Assembly: GCF_042427745.1 (NCBI RefSeq)
Contig: NZ_JBHMFA010000035.1
Length of the DNA stretch: 64,000 nt
Reading direction: 5' to 3' (one strand)
Origin: Algibacter miyuki
Lineage (GTDB): Bacteria > Bacteroidota > Bacteroidia > Flavobacteriales > Flavobacteriaceae
Shown here: piece by piece, positions 16,802-26,240 of the stretch
How positions within the stretch are numbered: position 1 is the first letter of the stretch
Layout of the letters: each line of letters begins with the position of its first letter
Position numbers and translations under genes: made by a program
Notes under the pieces: model-generated
What the model was told of the DNA's origin: nothing
The model's database searches: none
The model's input: the letters and a program-made list of their open reading frames with translations, nothing else

Positions 16802-19738
16802 TTAAAAAGAAAGGTCTAAACCAACAATAATGGTTCTAGGACGAGGATATGCGCCAAAATCAACACCATAAACATTACCACCTCCTGTATTTACCTCTGG
16901 ATCATATCCTGAGTAGTCTGTGATAACAAAAAGGTTTTGACCTGTAACATAAACTCTTAAATTATCAAGAAAACCATTATTTTTAACATTCCATCCCAAT
17001 GTGGCATTGTTCAACCTAAAGAATGAACCATCCTCAATATATCTAGATGAAGACACTGGAGCATTAATTGGACTTTCGTTTAGGTCAAGGTACTCTCTAA
17101 AAATATTATTTCCATTTTGTCCCAAAGACGCTGCACTAGAATAAGCTCTTGCCGTATTATTAAAAATATCTACACCACCAACTCCATTAAAGTTCAATCC
17201 TAAATCGAAGTTTTTGTACGATGCATTAATATTAAATCCATATAATGTACTAGGTAACGCATCTCCTACTATTTCAGAATCTGCTGATAATATTTCTACA
17301 CCATTGCTATCGAAACCTTCAAATCGAGGTAAATAAAACGATCCTGCAGATTCTCCATTGGTAAAAATACTACTTGTTTCCCCCGATGTTCCAGGGCCAA
17401 AAATTTCTCCAACAAATATATCTGTCGCAAGTCCTGTAATATTATTATCTACAAATGATATGTTTCCTGAAAAGTCCAAAGAAAAATCATCTGTTCTAAT
17501 AGCGTTTACATTTAATGCTACCTCAAAACCCTTGTTGATGATTTCTGCTTCTGAGTTTACATAAACACTACTTGTTAACGAAGGTACAGGCGCAGAAACT
17601 TGTAAGAATAAATCTGTTGTACTTTTATTAAAATAATCAAAAGTACCACTAACTTTTCCATTCAATATAGCCCAATCAATTCCAACATTGTATTGCTCTG
17701 TAACTTCCCATTTTAAATCTGGGTTAGGTGTTCTTGTTGATGTTACACCATTAACAACCGTTGTTCCATTAAACGTATAACTATTGTTAACGCTAGTCTC
17801 AAATGAAGCTTGTGTAACCCTTACTGGAACAGCTTGATTACCTGTTTGCCCCCAACCTAATCTTAATTTTAAATTAGAAAACATATCAGAGTCTGCAAGA
17901 AACGCTTCTTCATTTATTTTCCATCCTAATCCCACTGCAGGGAAATAACCATATTTATTATTTTCACCAAATACAGAAGATCCATCTGCTCTAAACGATG
18001 CCGTTACCAAATATCTATCTAGAAAATTAGCATTGATTCTTCCAAAGAACGATTGTAATTTTCTTTCAGAATCACCAGATTCTATGCTAGAAGTACCATC
18101 TACAATTCCTAAGTTATAAATAGGATCTATTTCATAGGTAGAAAAATCTTCTCCATCAAACCTTAAACTTTCATTATTAAAAGTTTGATATGAATGTCCT
18201 GCAAGCGCATCGAAGTTCCATTTATCATACTCTTTTGAGTATGTTAGAAAATTCTCGATTAATACGTTTGTATCTTCATTTGTAGTTTTAACAATCTGAT
18301 CGGTATCATAAGCTCCGCCTTCATCAGCATTATTATACAATCTTATGATACGATCTGTATCGGAATTTTCGTAAGCCAAATTAAGCTTATAATCTAAACC
18401 TTCAACAATAGTGTAGGTAGTTGTTAAGTTTGCTAAAACTTTTTTGCTTTCAGCCTTATCACGGTACAAATCAAAAAGCTGTACAGGATTATCTGTTGCT
18501 CCCGCCAATGTAACCACTTCTCCATTTGCATCATAAACAGCCCCTGTTGGATTAGCTCTAAGCGCACCAGTGATTAAATTACCTAAAGCTTGACTTTCGT
18601 CTGCAAGATTAGCCACAGTCATGTTTGCTTGAAATTTTAATCGATCCTCTAATACCGAAGTATTTACACTGAATCTTCCTGTAACTTTTTCATGTCCTGT
18701 AGTTTTCACCACACCCTCTTGATCTAAATAACCTAATGACACATTATAGGTTGTAGTACCAGCGCCACCAGAAATTCCTAAATTATAATTATTAACTAAC
18801 GCTGTTTGATAAATTTCATCCTGCCAATTAGTACTCGCATTTGCTGAATCAATATAATCATCAGGGTCTCTACCTAATATTGGAGCCAAACGTGCTGTTT
18901 GTTCACGGAATTCGCTAGCGGTTAACAAATCAACATCTCGTGCTACTGAAGAAATACCTGTTGAGGCACTAAAAGTTACTTTTGTTTTACCTTCTTTCCC
19001 TTTCTTTGTTTGAATAAGTACAACGCCATTAGCACCTCTTGTTCCGTAAATTGCGGTAGCAGAAGCATCTTTTAAAACAGTTATACTTTCTATATCTTGA
19101 GGGTTTAAAAAGTTCAAAGGACTTTTAGCTCTTGAAACTCCCCCAACACCATTCAAACCATTCGAACCAGACGATCCTCCATCCAAAGGCACACCATCTA
19201 CAACATAAAGTGGATTACTAGAACTACCAATAGAATTCACACCACGAATATTAATGTCTACCGCACTTCCTGGCTCACCAGAACCAGTGGTTACATTTAC
19301 ACCGGCCATTTTACCTTGTAGTAATTGTCCTGGAGAATTGGATACACCAGAATTAAAATCTTTAGCTCCAATAACTTTAACAGAACCTGTCAAATCTTTA
19401 GATTTAACACCTCCATAACCAACTAAAACCACTTCTTCAAGTTCAGCGGCATCTTCCTCTAGTTGCACATTCAATGTTGCTTGCCCATTATATGTAAGTT
19501 CTTTGGTTACAAACCCCATAAATGAAAACACAACTACATCTCCTTTTTTCGCACTAATTTGATATTCACCATCAAAATCTGTTGCCGCACCTGTAGACGT
19601 TCCTTTTAAAATAATGTTTACACCAGGAATTGGCACGTTTTGATTATCTGTTACGGTACCCGAAACTTTAGACTGTGCCCAAGCAGTACTCGCATAACCT
19701 ATTAAAAAGGTCATTAATAAGAGCTTTAATTTTTCCAT
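16802..19738 (-). CDS. susC: SusC/RagA-family TonB-dependent oligosaccharide transporter
   Basis: A 978-residue outer-membrane transporter. After the signal peptide (ending STAWAQ) comes a carboxypeptidase-regulatory-like domain (VSGTVTDNQNVPIPGVNI from about 24), a TonB-box-like stretch EEVVLVGYGG, the plug with NIRGVNSIGSSSNPLYVVDG and SITVLKDASATAIYGTRG, and then a beta-barrel ending in an aromatic residue (LDLSF). It lacks the extra STN signalling domain seen in the second SusC of the window, which fits control by a two-component regulator rather than an ECF sigma/anti-sigma pair. It heads the minus-strand arm of the locus, is paired with the susD-like gene and is divergent from the DUF1080 gene. 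Confidence 0.95.
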   Translation of the reverse strand: MEKLKLLLMTFLIGYASTAWAQSKVSGTVTDNQNVPIPGVNIILKGTSTGAATDFDGEYQISAKKGDVVVFSFMGFVTKELTYNGQATLNVQLEEDAAELEEVVLVGYGGVKSKDLTGSVKVIGAKDFNSGVSNSPGQLLQGKMAGVNVTTGSGEPGSAVDINIRGVNSIGSSSNPLYVVDGVPLDGGSSGSNGLNGVGGVSRAKSPLNFLNPQDIESITVLKDASATAIYGTRGANGVVLIQTKKGKEGKTKVTFSASTGISSVARDVDLLTASEFREQTARLAPILGRDPDDYIDSANASTNWQDEIYQTALVNNYNLGISGGAGTTTYNVSLGYLDQEGVVKTTGHEKVTGRFSVNTSVLEDRLKFQANMTVANLADESQALGNLITGALRANPTGAVYDANGEVVTLAGATDNPVQLFDLYRDKAESKKVLANLTTTYTIVEGLDYKLNLAYENSDTDRIIRLYNNADEGGAYDTDQIVKTTNEDTNVLIENFLTYSKEYDKWNFDALAGHSYQTFNNESLRFDGEDFSTYEIDPIYNLGIVDGTSSIESGDSERKLQSFFGRINANFLDRYLVTASFRADGSSVFGENNKYGYFPAVGLGWKINEEAFLADSDMFSNLKLRLGWGQTGNQAVPVRVTQASFETSVNNSYTFNGTTVVNGVTSTRTPNPDLKWEVTEQYNVGIDWAILNGKVSGTFDYFNKSTTDLFLQVSAPVPSLTSSVYVNSEAEIINKGFEVALNVNAIRTDDFSLDFSGNISFVDNNITGLATDIFVGEIFGPGTSGETSSIFTNGESAGSFYLPRFEGFDSNGVEILSADSEIVGDALPSTLYGFNINASYKNFDLGLNFNGVGGVDIFNNTARAYSSAASLGQNGNNIFREYLDLNESPINAPVSSSRYIEDGSFFRLNNATLGWNVKNNGFLDNLRVYVTGQNLFVITDYSGYDPEVNTGGGNVYGVDFGAYPRPRTIIVGLDLSF

Positions 19739-19984
19739 ATTAATTATAGTATTAGTTTATATGGCTAATTTATAGTTAAACATTTGTTAATGAATGGATA
19801 TTTTAATCCAAATTATGGATGCAATCACCAATACAAAATAAATCCATTCAGTCGAAAACACAGTATTTACGGGAGATCCGACTAAATACCAATGACTAAT
19901 AAGTCCATTGTTTTGAAAAACCTGTCCATTTTAAATTCCATAAAAAAAAGTATCTTAGTGAACTAATAACTAAGCTACATTAAT
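19739..19984. promoter_or_regulatory. Divergent control region of the polysaccharide locus
   Basis: This 246-base gap separates the two oppositely transcribed arms and must hold both promoters. The sequence GTCCATT occurs at 19903-19909 and again at 19924-19930, a direct repeat with 21-base spacing, two helical turns. Related TCCATT lies at 19843-19848 and its reverse complement at 19793-19798. Close to the DUF1080 start is an inverted repeat, CTTAGT at 19954-19959 and ACTAAG at 19969-19974. Direct repeats on one helix face suit a dimeric activator such as a hybrid two-component regulator. I found no exact TAnnTTTG element here, so promoter positions are not assigned. Confidence 0.5.
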
Positions 19985-21361
19985 ATGAAAAAACGCACTT
20001 TATACAGAAAGGCATTACTACTTGCTTTTGTTTCTGTATTATTTAACTGTAAGGAAACCCCTAAAGACAACACCCCTTGGCAATCTTTATTTGATGGTGA
20101 AACCCTTAACGGATGGCATCAATTAGGAGGTACAGCAACATACGCTGTTCGCGACAATGCTATTGTTGGTACAACCGTACATAATACACCAAATTCTTTT
20201 TTAACTTCGGATAAAATGTATGGTGATTTTATTTTAGAATTAGATTATAAAGTAGATTCTACTATGAATTCTGGAATTCAAATTAGAAGTAATAGCATAC
20301 CTACTTATAGAGACGGACGCGTACATGGTTATCAAGTTGAAATTGACCCATCAAAACGTGCTTGGAGTGCTGGAATTTACGATGAATCTCGTCGTGGATG
20401 GTTAAACACCATGGAAAACAACCCAGAAGCACAAAAGGCTTTCAAACAAAACGATTGGAACCACTACCGAATTGAAGCTATTGGTGATACTCTAAAAACT
20501 TGGATTAACAATGTACCTGCAGCCTATTTAATAGATGATAAAACAGCAAGCGGTTTTATTTGTTTACAAGTACACGGCATCCATGCTGATAAAAAAGAAG
20601 GCACAGAAATTATTTGGAAAAACATTAAAATACTTACCGATAATCTTTCGGAATACACTAAAGCATCTCCACTTCAACCTACAATTACAAAAAACAAATT
20701 AACTATAGATGAAAAGAAAAAAGGATGGAAATTGCTTTGGGATGGCGAAACCACTAACGGATGGCGTGGTGCTAAACTTGAAGAATTCCCGGAAAATGGA
20801 TGGCAAATAGAAGATGGCGTTTTAAGCGTTTTATCTTCAGGAGGTGCAGAATCTAATGCTGGTGGCGATATTGTAACCAAAGAACAGTTTGGTGATTTCG
20901 AATTAAAAGTAGATTTCAAACTCACACCTGGCGCTAATAGTGGTATAAAATATTATGTAGATACTAATATGAATAAAGGTGCTGGGTCTTCAATTGGATT
21001 AGAATATCAAATTTTAGATGATGACTTACATCCTGATGCCAAATTAGGAAATCATGACGGTAGTAGAACCGTGAGTTCTCTCTACGATTTAATTCAAGCC
21101 GATGTTAACAAACCTATTAAGCCTATTGGCGAATGGAACACAGCACATATTATATCTAAAAACAACCATGTAGAACACTGGTTAAATGGCACAAAAGTTT
21201 TAGAATACGAAAGAAAAAGTGATGATTACAAAAAATTAGTATCGGAAAGTAAATATGCTAAATGGCCAAACTTTGGCGAATTAGATAAAGGTGAAATCCT
21301 ACTTCAAGATCACGGTGATTTTGTATCATTTAAAAACGTAAAAATTCGTCCAATCAACTAA
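19985..21361 (+). CDS. Tandem DUF1080 (3-keto-disaccharide hydrolase-like) lipoprotein
   Basis: A 458-residue lipoprotein (lipobox SVLFNC, Cys22) with two copies of the DUF1080 beta-jelly-roll domain, at about 32-218 and 247-456. Each begins with the same block (SLFDGETLNGWH and LLWDGETTNGWRG) and carries DFILELDYKV/DFELKVDFKL and NSGIQIRS/NSGIKYYV. The family is associated with cleavage of 3-keto-glycosides formed by a dehydrogenase, rather than direct hydrolysis. The next gene is a Tat-exported Gfo/Idh/MocA oxidoreductase only 19 bases away, which fits such a two-step route outside the cytoplasm. Most family members have one domain, so one copy may bind and the other act; this cannot be decided from sequence. 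Confidence 0.88.
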   Translation: MKKRTLYRKALLLAFVSVLFNCKETPKDNTPWQSLFDGETLNGWHQLGGTATYAVRDNAIVGTTVHNTPNSFLTSDKMYGDFILELDYKVDSTMNSGIQIRSNSIPTYRDGRVHGYQVEIDPSKRAWSAGIYDESRRGWLNTMENNPEAQKAFKQNDWNHYRIEAIGDTLKTWINNVPAAYLIDDKTASGFICLQVHGIHADKKEGTEIIWKNIKILTDNLSEYTKASPLQPTITKNKLTIDEKKKGWKLLWDGETTNGWRGAKLEEFPENGWQIEDGVLSVLSSGGAESNAGGDIVTKEQFGDFELKVDFKLTPGANSGIKYYVDTNMNKGAGSSIGLEYQILDDDLHPDAKLGNHDGSRTVSSLYDLIQADVNKPIKPIGEWNTAHIISKNNHVEHWLNGTKVLEYERKSDDYKKLVSESKYAKWPNFGELDKGEILLQDHGDFVSFKNVKIRPIN

Positions 21362-21380
21362 ACCACAGACTAAATATATT

Positions 21381-22730
21381 ATGAGTTCAAATAGAAGAGA
21401 TTTTTTAAAAAAAACAGCCTTAGGCGCGGTTGGCGCCACTATAGCCTCCAGTAGCTTAAATGCGATGTCGGCCAAAAGTTATTCTAAAATTATAGGTTCC
21501 AACGATCGTATTAACGTAGCCCTACAAGGTTTAGGTCGTCGTTACAACGCCTACATGTCGGCTATTGCTGATAAAAATAATAATATTGAATTAAGCTATT
21601 TATGCGACGTCATGAAAAGCCAACGTGATAAAGCAGGTATTGCAGTCGCAAAAAAACTTGGAAAAATACCTAAGTTAGAAAACGACATTCGTAAAATATT
21701 AAACGATAAAGATGTGGATGCTATTTTTATGGCCACTCCAGATCACTGGCACGCTCCAGGCGCTTGTATGGCTATGCAAGCAGGCAAACATGTGTATTTA
21801 GAAAAACCATGTTCGCACAACCCACAAGAAGGCGAATTAGTTGTGGCTTATCAAAAAAAATATAACAAAGTGGTACAAATGGGGAACCAACAGCGTTCGT
21901 CTTCGCAATCTCAAGAAATTATAAAAGCCATCCACGACGGAGTTATTGGAGATGTTTATAACGCCATTGCGTTTTATACAAGTAAGCGCGGACCAGTACC
22001 TCATCAGAAAAAAACAGCACCACCAGAAGGTTTAGATTGGGATTTATTTCAAGGCCCTGCACCAAGACGAGAATATACTGATGATACTTGGAACTACAAC
22101 TGGCACTGGTACGGTTGGGATTACGGTACTGCCGAAATGGGAAATAATGCCACACACGAGTTAGATATTGCACGTTGGGCATTAGATGTTAAATATCCAG
22201 AACATGTAGATGTTAAGTCTGGGAAATTCCATTATAAAGATGATGGTTGGGAAATGTACGATACTATGGAAGCTACTTTCCGTTTTGCAGGAAACCGCAG
22301 CATTCAATGGGATGGACGCAGCAGAAATGGTTACGATAAATACGGGTCTGGTCGTGGAACAATAATTTATGGTTCTAACGGTTCTGCTTTTATTAATCGT
22401 GATGGTTACAAACTTTACGATATTAAAGGAAAAGAACAAAAAACCAATGTTATTACCGGTATTGAAGACGGAAATGCACTTGGTGGCGGTGGCGGATTGT
22501 CACATGCACATACTGTAAATTTCTTTGACGCTATTCGCGGAAAAGCAGCATTAACATCGCCTATTGATGAAGGTGCTATTAGCCAAATGTTAACGCATTA
22601 TGCCAACATTGCCTCTAGAATTGATGATTCTTTTGAAGTTGATGAAACTTCGGGTAGAATTTATAACCGAGAAGCTATGAAACTTTGGTCTAGAACTTAC
22701 GAACCAGGTTGGGAAATTAAACCAGTTTAG
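21381..22730 (+). CDS. Tat-exported Gfo/Idh/MocA-family oxidoreductase
   Basis: A 449-residue NAD(P)-dependent sugar oxidoreductase. The N-terminus has a twin-arginine signal (NRRDFLKK at 4-11 followed by a hydrophobic, alanine-rich stretch), so it folds with its cofactor before export. The Rossmann motif is VALQGLGRR (46-54), the nicotinamide-site EKP is at 141-143, and a conserved MGNNATHELDIARWA block lies in the catalytic domain. It shares an operon with the DUF1080 gene (19 bases) and a strong terminator follows its stop. Inferred role: oxidise a sugar residue at C3 so the DUF1080 partner can break the glycosidic bond, with the bound cofactor perhaps recycled in place. Substrate unknown. 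Confidence 0.9.
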   Translation: MSSNRRDFLKKTALGAVGATIASSSLNAMSAKSYSKIIGSNDRINVALQGLGRRYNAYMSAIADKNNNIELSYLCDVMKSQRDKAGIAVAKKLGKIPKLENDIRKILNDKDVDAIFMATPDHWHAPGACMAMQAGKHVYLEKPCSHNPQEGELVVAYQKKYNKVVQMGNQQRSSSQSQEIIKAIHDGVIGDVYNAIAFYTSKRGPVPHQKKTAPPEGLDWDLFQGPAPRREYTDDTWNYNWHWYGWDYGTAEMGNNATHELDIARWALDVKYPEHVDVKSGKFHYKDDGWEMYDTMEATFRFAGNRSIQWDGRSRNGYDKYGSGRGTIIYGSNGSAFINRDGYKLYDIKGKEQKTNVITGIEDGNALGGGGGLSHAHTVNFFDAIRGKAALTSPIDEGAISQMLTHYANIASRIDDSFEVDETSGRIYNREAMKLWSRTYEPGWEIKPV

Positions 22731-22748
22731 TTTTTAATAATTTTAATC

Positions 22749-22796
22749 AGCATCTTTATTTCGAATACATTATTCGGTTTAAAGATGCTTTTTTTT
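22749..22796 (+). terminator. Rho-independent terminator after the oxidoreductase gene
   Basis: Arms at 22749-22767 and 22771-22789 pair through AGCATCTTTA/TAAAGATGCT (10 bp) and CGAATA/TATTCG (6 bp), with a 3x3 internal mismatch and a 3-base loop, followed by eight or more T. It ends the DUF1080-oxidoreductase unit. It also covers the long-frame ATG at 22785 of the next gene, arguing against that start. Confidence 0.88.
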
Positions 22797-22865
22797 AGTA
22801 GCACAATATTCTATTATTTCAAAAAAACAAAGCAAACACAACGCTTAACAAAACGATTAATTTTT

Positions 22866-24704
22866 ATGAATAAATATCTTTCACTTCTAATTTTTATTGC
22901 AGCATTTCAAGGTGTTAATGCACAATATCAAACTGAAAATCTAGATTTAGAAAACAACTATATTCAACCTGAAAGCATCGTCAAAGTAGGCGAAAATCAT
23001 TATTTTATCGACTTCGGAAAAGCTTATTTTGGTAACGTTGAAATTTCTTCAACCCAAAGCCAAAATGATTCCTTAGTTTTTCATTTAGGTGAAAAGTTAG
23101 ATGGAGAATTTCATATTGATAGAAACCCTGGAGCCACGATCCGCTACCGAAAATCGAAATTGAATCAATTATTAGCTAACGAGCCCGTTTCTCCTAAAAT
23201 GTCTCCTTACAAAAGAAACACCACCGGAGCTGCCATTATTTTAGCCGATAGTATTGGTGCTATTATTCCGTTTAGATATTGCGAAATTGAAAACTTAAAA
23301 ATCCCTATTGAATCTATTCAAATTAAACAAAAAGCATTACACTATAAATTTAATGATGATGCTAGTGCCTTTTCTTCTTCAAATGCCATCATGGATTCTA
23401 TTTGGGAGCTTTGTAAACACACCATAAAAGCCACTAGTTTTACAGGTTATTATGTTGATGGCGACCGCGAACGTATTCCTTACGAAGCCGATGCATACAT
23501 TAACCAATTAAGCCATTACAGTGTCGATAATGAGTACACTATGGCGCGACGTACCAACGATTACTTCATCAACCACCCAACGTGGCCTACCGAATGGTTA
23601 CTGCACACCGTACTGATGTTTCATGCCGATTACATGTACACCGGAGATATTGAACCTTTAAAAAAACATTACGATAACCTAAAACTTAAAACCTTAATGG
23701 ACTTAGAGCGTGCCGATGGTTTAATAAGTTCTAAATCGCCAAACTTAACCAAAGATTTAATTTTAAAATTAGGGTTTAAAAAAGCAAACACTCAAATTAA
23801 AGATATTATAGACTGGCCACCAGCACAAAAAGATACCGGCTGGAAAGTTGCCCTTGTAGAAGGTGAGCGAGATGGTTACGAAATTGTACCCGTAAACACT
23901 GCCGTTAATGCCTTTTATTACTACAATTTAAAATTAATGACCGAGATTGCTACGGTACTAAACAAAACAGAAGACGCCGCATTTTATAAGAAAAAAGCGG
24001 AACTTGTAAAAACAACGATAAACACTAAATTATTCGATGCTGAAAAAGGATATTATATTGATGGAGAAGGATCTTCACACTCCGCTCTACACGCCAATAT
24101 GCTGCCTTTAGCTTTTGATTTAGTTCCTGAAGAACATGTGGCATCGGTTGCTGCATTTGTAAAATCGCGTGGAATGGCATGTAGCGTTTATGGCGCTCAA
24201 TATTTACTAGAAGGCCTTTATAAAAGTAATGAAGCTGAATATGCTAACAGCTTAATTTCAGACACTGTAGGTGATAGAAACTGGTGGAATATGATAAAAG
24301 TTGGATCTACAATGACCATGGAAGCTTGGGATGTAAGGCACAAACCAAATGCCGATTGGAATCATGCTTGGGGTACTGCGCCTTTAAACGCCATTACACG
24401 ATACATGTGGGGTATCAAGCCTAAAACGGCTGGCTTTAAAGTTGCCGAAATTAATCCGAAATTAGGAAAACTAACACATACATCAATTAAAGTACCAACC
24501 AAACATGGTTTTATTTTAGCCGATTTCAAAAAGGAAACGGATAAAACAGATCGTTATACTATCACTATTCCTGAAGATATGTCGGCAGAATTTATACTTC
24601 CTAAAACTCTAAAAAAGGCTTATTTAAATGGCAAGAAAGTAAAAAGGAAAGCCTTACATTTAGCACTTGAAACTGGCACGCATCACATCAAAATCGCATA
24701 CTAA
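22866..24704 (+). CDS. GH78-type alpha-L-rhamnosidase
   Basis: A 612-residue exported enzyme beginning at ATG 22866, which opens on the signal peptide MNKYLSLLIFIAAFQGVNAQ. A 27-codon longer form starting at 22785 would begin inside the terminator hairpin. The (alpha/alpha)6 six-hairpin domain carries the GH78 catalytic-type block DGDRERIPYEADA (198-210), followed by WPTEWLLHTVLMFHADYMYTG, DWPPAQKDTGW, and later TMEAWDVRHKPNADWNHAWG and a C-terminal beta domain. Members hydrolyse terminal alpha-L-rhamnose. It is shorter than many GH78 proteins because the long N-terminal beta-sandwich region is reduced to about 160 residues. It is followed 13 bases later by an acetylesterase gene. Confidence 0.87.
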   Translation: MNKYLSLLIFIAAFQGVNAQYQTENLDLENNYIQPESIVKVGENHYFIDFGKAYFGNVEISSTQSQNDSLVFHLGEKLDGEFHIDRNPGATIRYRKSKLNQLLANEPVSPKMSPYKRNTTGAAIILADSIGAIIPFRYCEIENLKIPIESIQIKQKALHYKFNDDASAFSSSNAIMDSIWELCKHTIKATSFTGYYVDGDRERIPYEADAYINQLSHYSVDNEYTMARRTNDYFINHPTWPTEWLLHTVLMFHADYMYTGDIEPLKKHYDNLKLKTLMDLERADGLISSKSPNLTKDLILKLGFKKANTQIKDIIDWPPAQKDTGWKVALVEGERDGYEIVPVNTAVNAFYYYNLKLMTEIATVLNKTEDAAFYKKKAELVKTTINTKLFDAEKGYYIDGEGSSHSALHANMLPLAFDLVPEEHVASVAAFVKSRGMACSVYGAQYLLEGLYKSNEAEYANSLISDTVGDRNWWNMIKVGSTMTMEAWDVRHKPNADWNHAWGTAPLNAITRYMWGIKPKTAGFKVAEINPKLGKLTHTSIKVPTKHGFILADFKKETDKTDRYTITIPEDMSAEFILPKTLKKAYLNGKKVKRKALHLALETGTHHIKIAY

Positions 24705-24717
24705 TTAGCTTTTTAAA

Positions 24718-26238
24718 ATGAAAAAACACCTATTAATTCCTGTATTATTTATTGCTCTTTTACAAAATACTATTGCCATTGCTCAAGAACTTAAACCGGC
24801 CAATTTATTTTCTACTGGTATGGTTTTACAGCAAAATGCACCAGTACCAGTTTGGGGAACCGCAAAGCCAAATAGTAAGGTTACAGTAACCTTTGACACG
24901 CAAAAGGAAACCACAAAAGCCGATAAAAATGGGAAATGGATGTTGAAATTAGCGCCATTAAAAGCCTCTAAAATTGGTAAAGACATGGTTATTTCAGCTG
25001 ATACCGAAATTGTATTATCTAACGTTTTAGTTGGTGAAGTTTGGATATGCTCAGGCCAATCGAATATGCAATTCAAAGTTAATTCCGTACCAGAAATAAA
25101 ATCTTTAGAGCCATTCGCTAGAAATATTAGAACATTTCAAGTTAAAAACATCGTATCACTTGAAGAAGCAGATGATGTAACAGGACGTTGGGAAGTTACT
25201 ACACCAAGTAGTGCGGTCGCTTTTGGTTTTGCCTATTTCTTAGAAAGTATTGGAGATGTGCCAGTAGGCATTATTTTATCATCTTGGGGAAGTTCTTCTA
25301 TTGAAGCTTGGATGCCAAGAGACATGACGAACGATTTACCATATTTCAAAACTATTATGGATGATTTTGATAAAGATGTCACTACTCAAAACCGACTTAA
25401 AAAAGCTATAAACTCGCCAAAAGGTTGGAACATCAAAGAGGATATTTTTATGAGACGCCAACCCAATGTGGTATACAATGCCATGATGAAACCGCTAGCG
25501 CCTTATGCTTGCCAAGGATTGGTTTGGTATCAAGGTGAACGCAACACACGCTATCTATCTGGAGTCCCTGAAGTAACCGAAGCGAATTGGTTTCATAAGG
25601 TTTCTGGAATGAAGGAATATGGAGACATTTTAAAACTTTGGATTGAAAATTACAGAAAACAATGGCTGAATGAAAACATGCATTTCGCTATCGTGATGCT
25701 TCCTGGTTACGGAAAAGGCACTCATACAACACCTACAATAGATTCTAAAAGCCCTACAGCCGAATCTTGGGCTTGGATGCGCGAATCGCAGCTACAGGCT
25801 TTAGACCTAAAAAATACGAGTGTAATAAATACTATAGATTTAGGTAGCGAAACTAATATTCACCCAACCGATAAATTCCCTATCGGACAACGATTAGCGC
25901 TTTTAGCTGCTAAAAACACATTAGGTATAGACGTACTTGCTGCTGGCCCCATGCTAGATAAAGTAGAAGCTAAAAACAATACGTTAACCGTTCATTTAAA
26001 AAACAGCACGGGTTTAAAAACGAATAACAAAAAATCGCCAACCGGGTTCTGGATTGCAGATGCATCTTTAAATTGGAAAATAGCCAATGCTAAAATTGAA
26101 GGTGAAACCGTTATTCTTCAGAATAAAGACATTGCGCATCCTGAATTTATACGTTATGCTTTCGCCGGAAAACCAGATGTTAATTTGGTGAATTCGGCTA
26201 ACTTACCTGCCTATCCATTTAGAACGGATGCTGATTAA
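24718..26238 (+). CDS. Sialate O-acetylesterase-like SGNH esterase
   Basis: A 506-residue exported protein (signal peptide ending AIAQ) of the sialate O-acetylesterase/SASA type. An N-terminal beta-sandwich (MVLQQNAPVPVWGTA) leads to the SGNH nucleophile block GEVWICSGQSNM, with Ser115 the expected nucleophile. The block LVWYQGERNT supplies the oxyanion Gln, and LGSETNIHPTDK near residue 380 is the Asp-His end of the triad. In polysaccharide loci this fold removes O-acetyl groups from many sugars, not only sialic acid. Here it probably deacetylates the rhamnose- or uronate-containing glycan so that the glycosidases can work. It ends two bases before the convergent class V PLP gene. Confidence 0.87.
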   Translation: MKKHLLIPVLFIALLQNTIAIAQELKPANLFSTGMVLQQNAPVPVWGTAKPNSKVTVTFDTQKETTKADKNGKWMLKLAPLKASKIGKDMVISADTEIVLSNVLVGEVWICSGQSNMQFKVNSVPEIKSLEPFARNIRTFQVKNIVSLEEADDVTGRWEVTTPSSAVAFGFAYFLESIGDVPVGIILSSWGSSSIEAWMPRDMTNDLPYFKTIMDDFDKDVTTQNRLKKAINSPKGWNIKEDIFMRRQPNVVYNAMMKPLAPYACQGLVWYQGERNTRYLSGVPEVTEANWFHKVSGMKEYGDILKLWIENYRKQWLNENMHFAIVMLPGYGKGTHTTPTIDSKSPTAESWAWMRESQLQALDLKNTSVINTIDLGSETNIHPTDKFPIGQRLALLAAKNTLGIDVLAAGPMLDKVEAKNNTLTVHLKNSTGLKTNNKKSPTGFWIADASLNWKIANAKIEGETVILQNKDIAHPEFIRYAFAGKPDVNLVNSANLPAYPFRTDAD

Positions 26239-26240
26239 AT

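Noticed and set aside
22785..22865. 27-codon N-terminal extension of the GH78 gene
   Set aside because: It begins inside the terminator hairpin and hides the signal peptide that starts at 22866.
1..26238. Fucoidan or ulvan utilisation locus
   Set aside because: Fucosidases and a rhamnosidase fit in part, but no sulfatase or polysaccharide lyase is present in the window.
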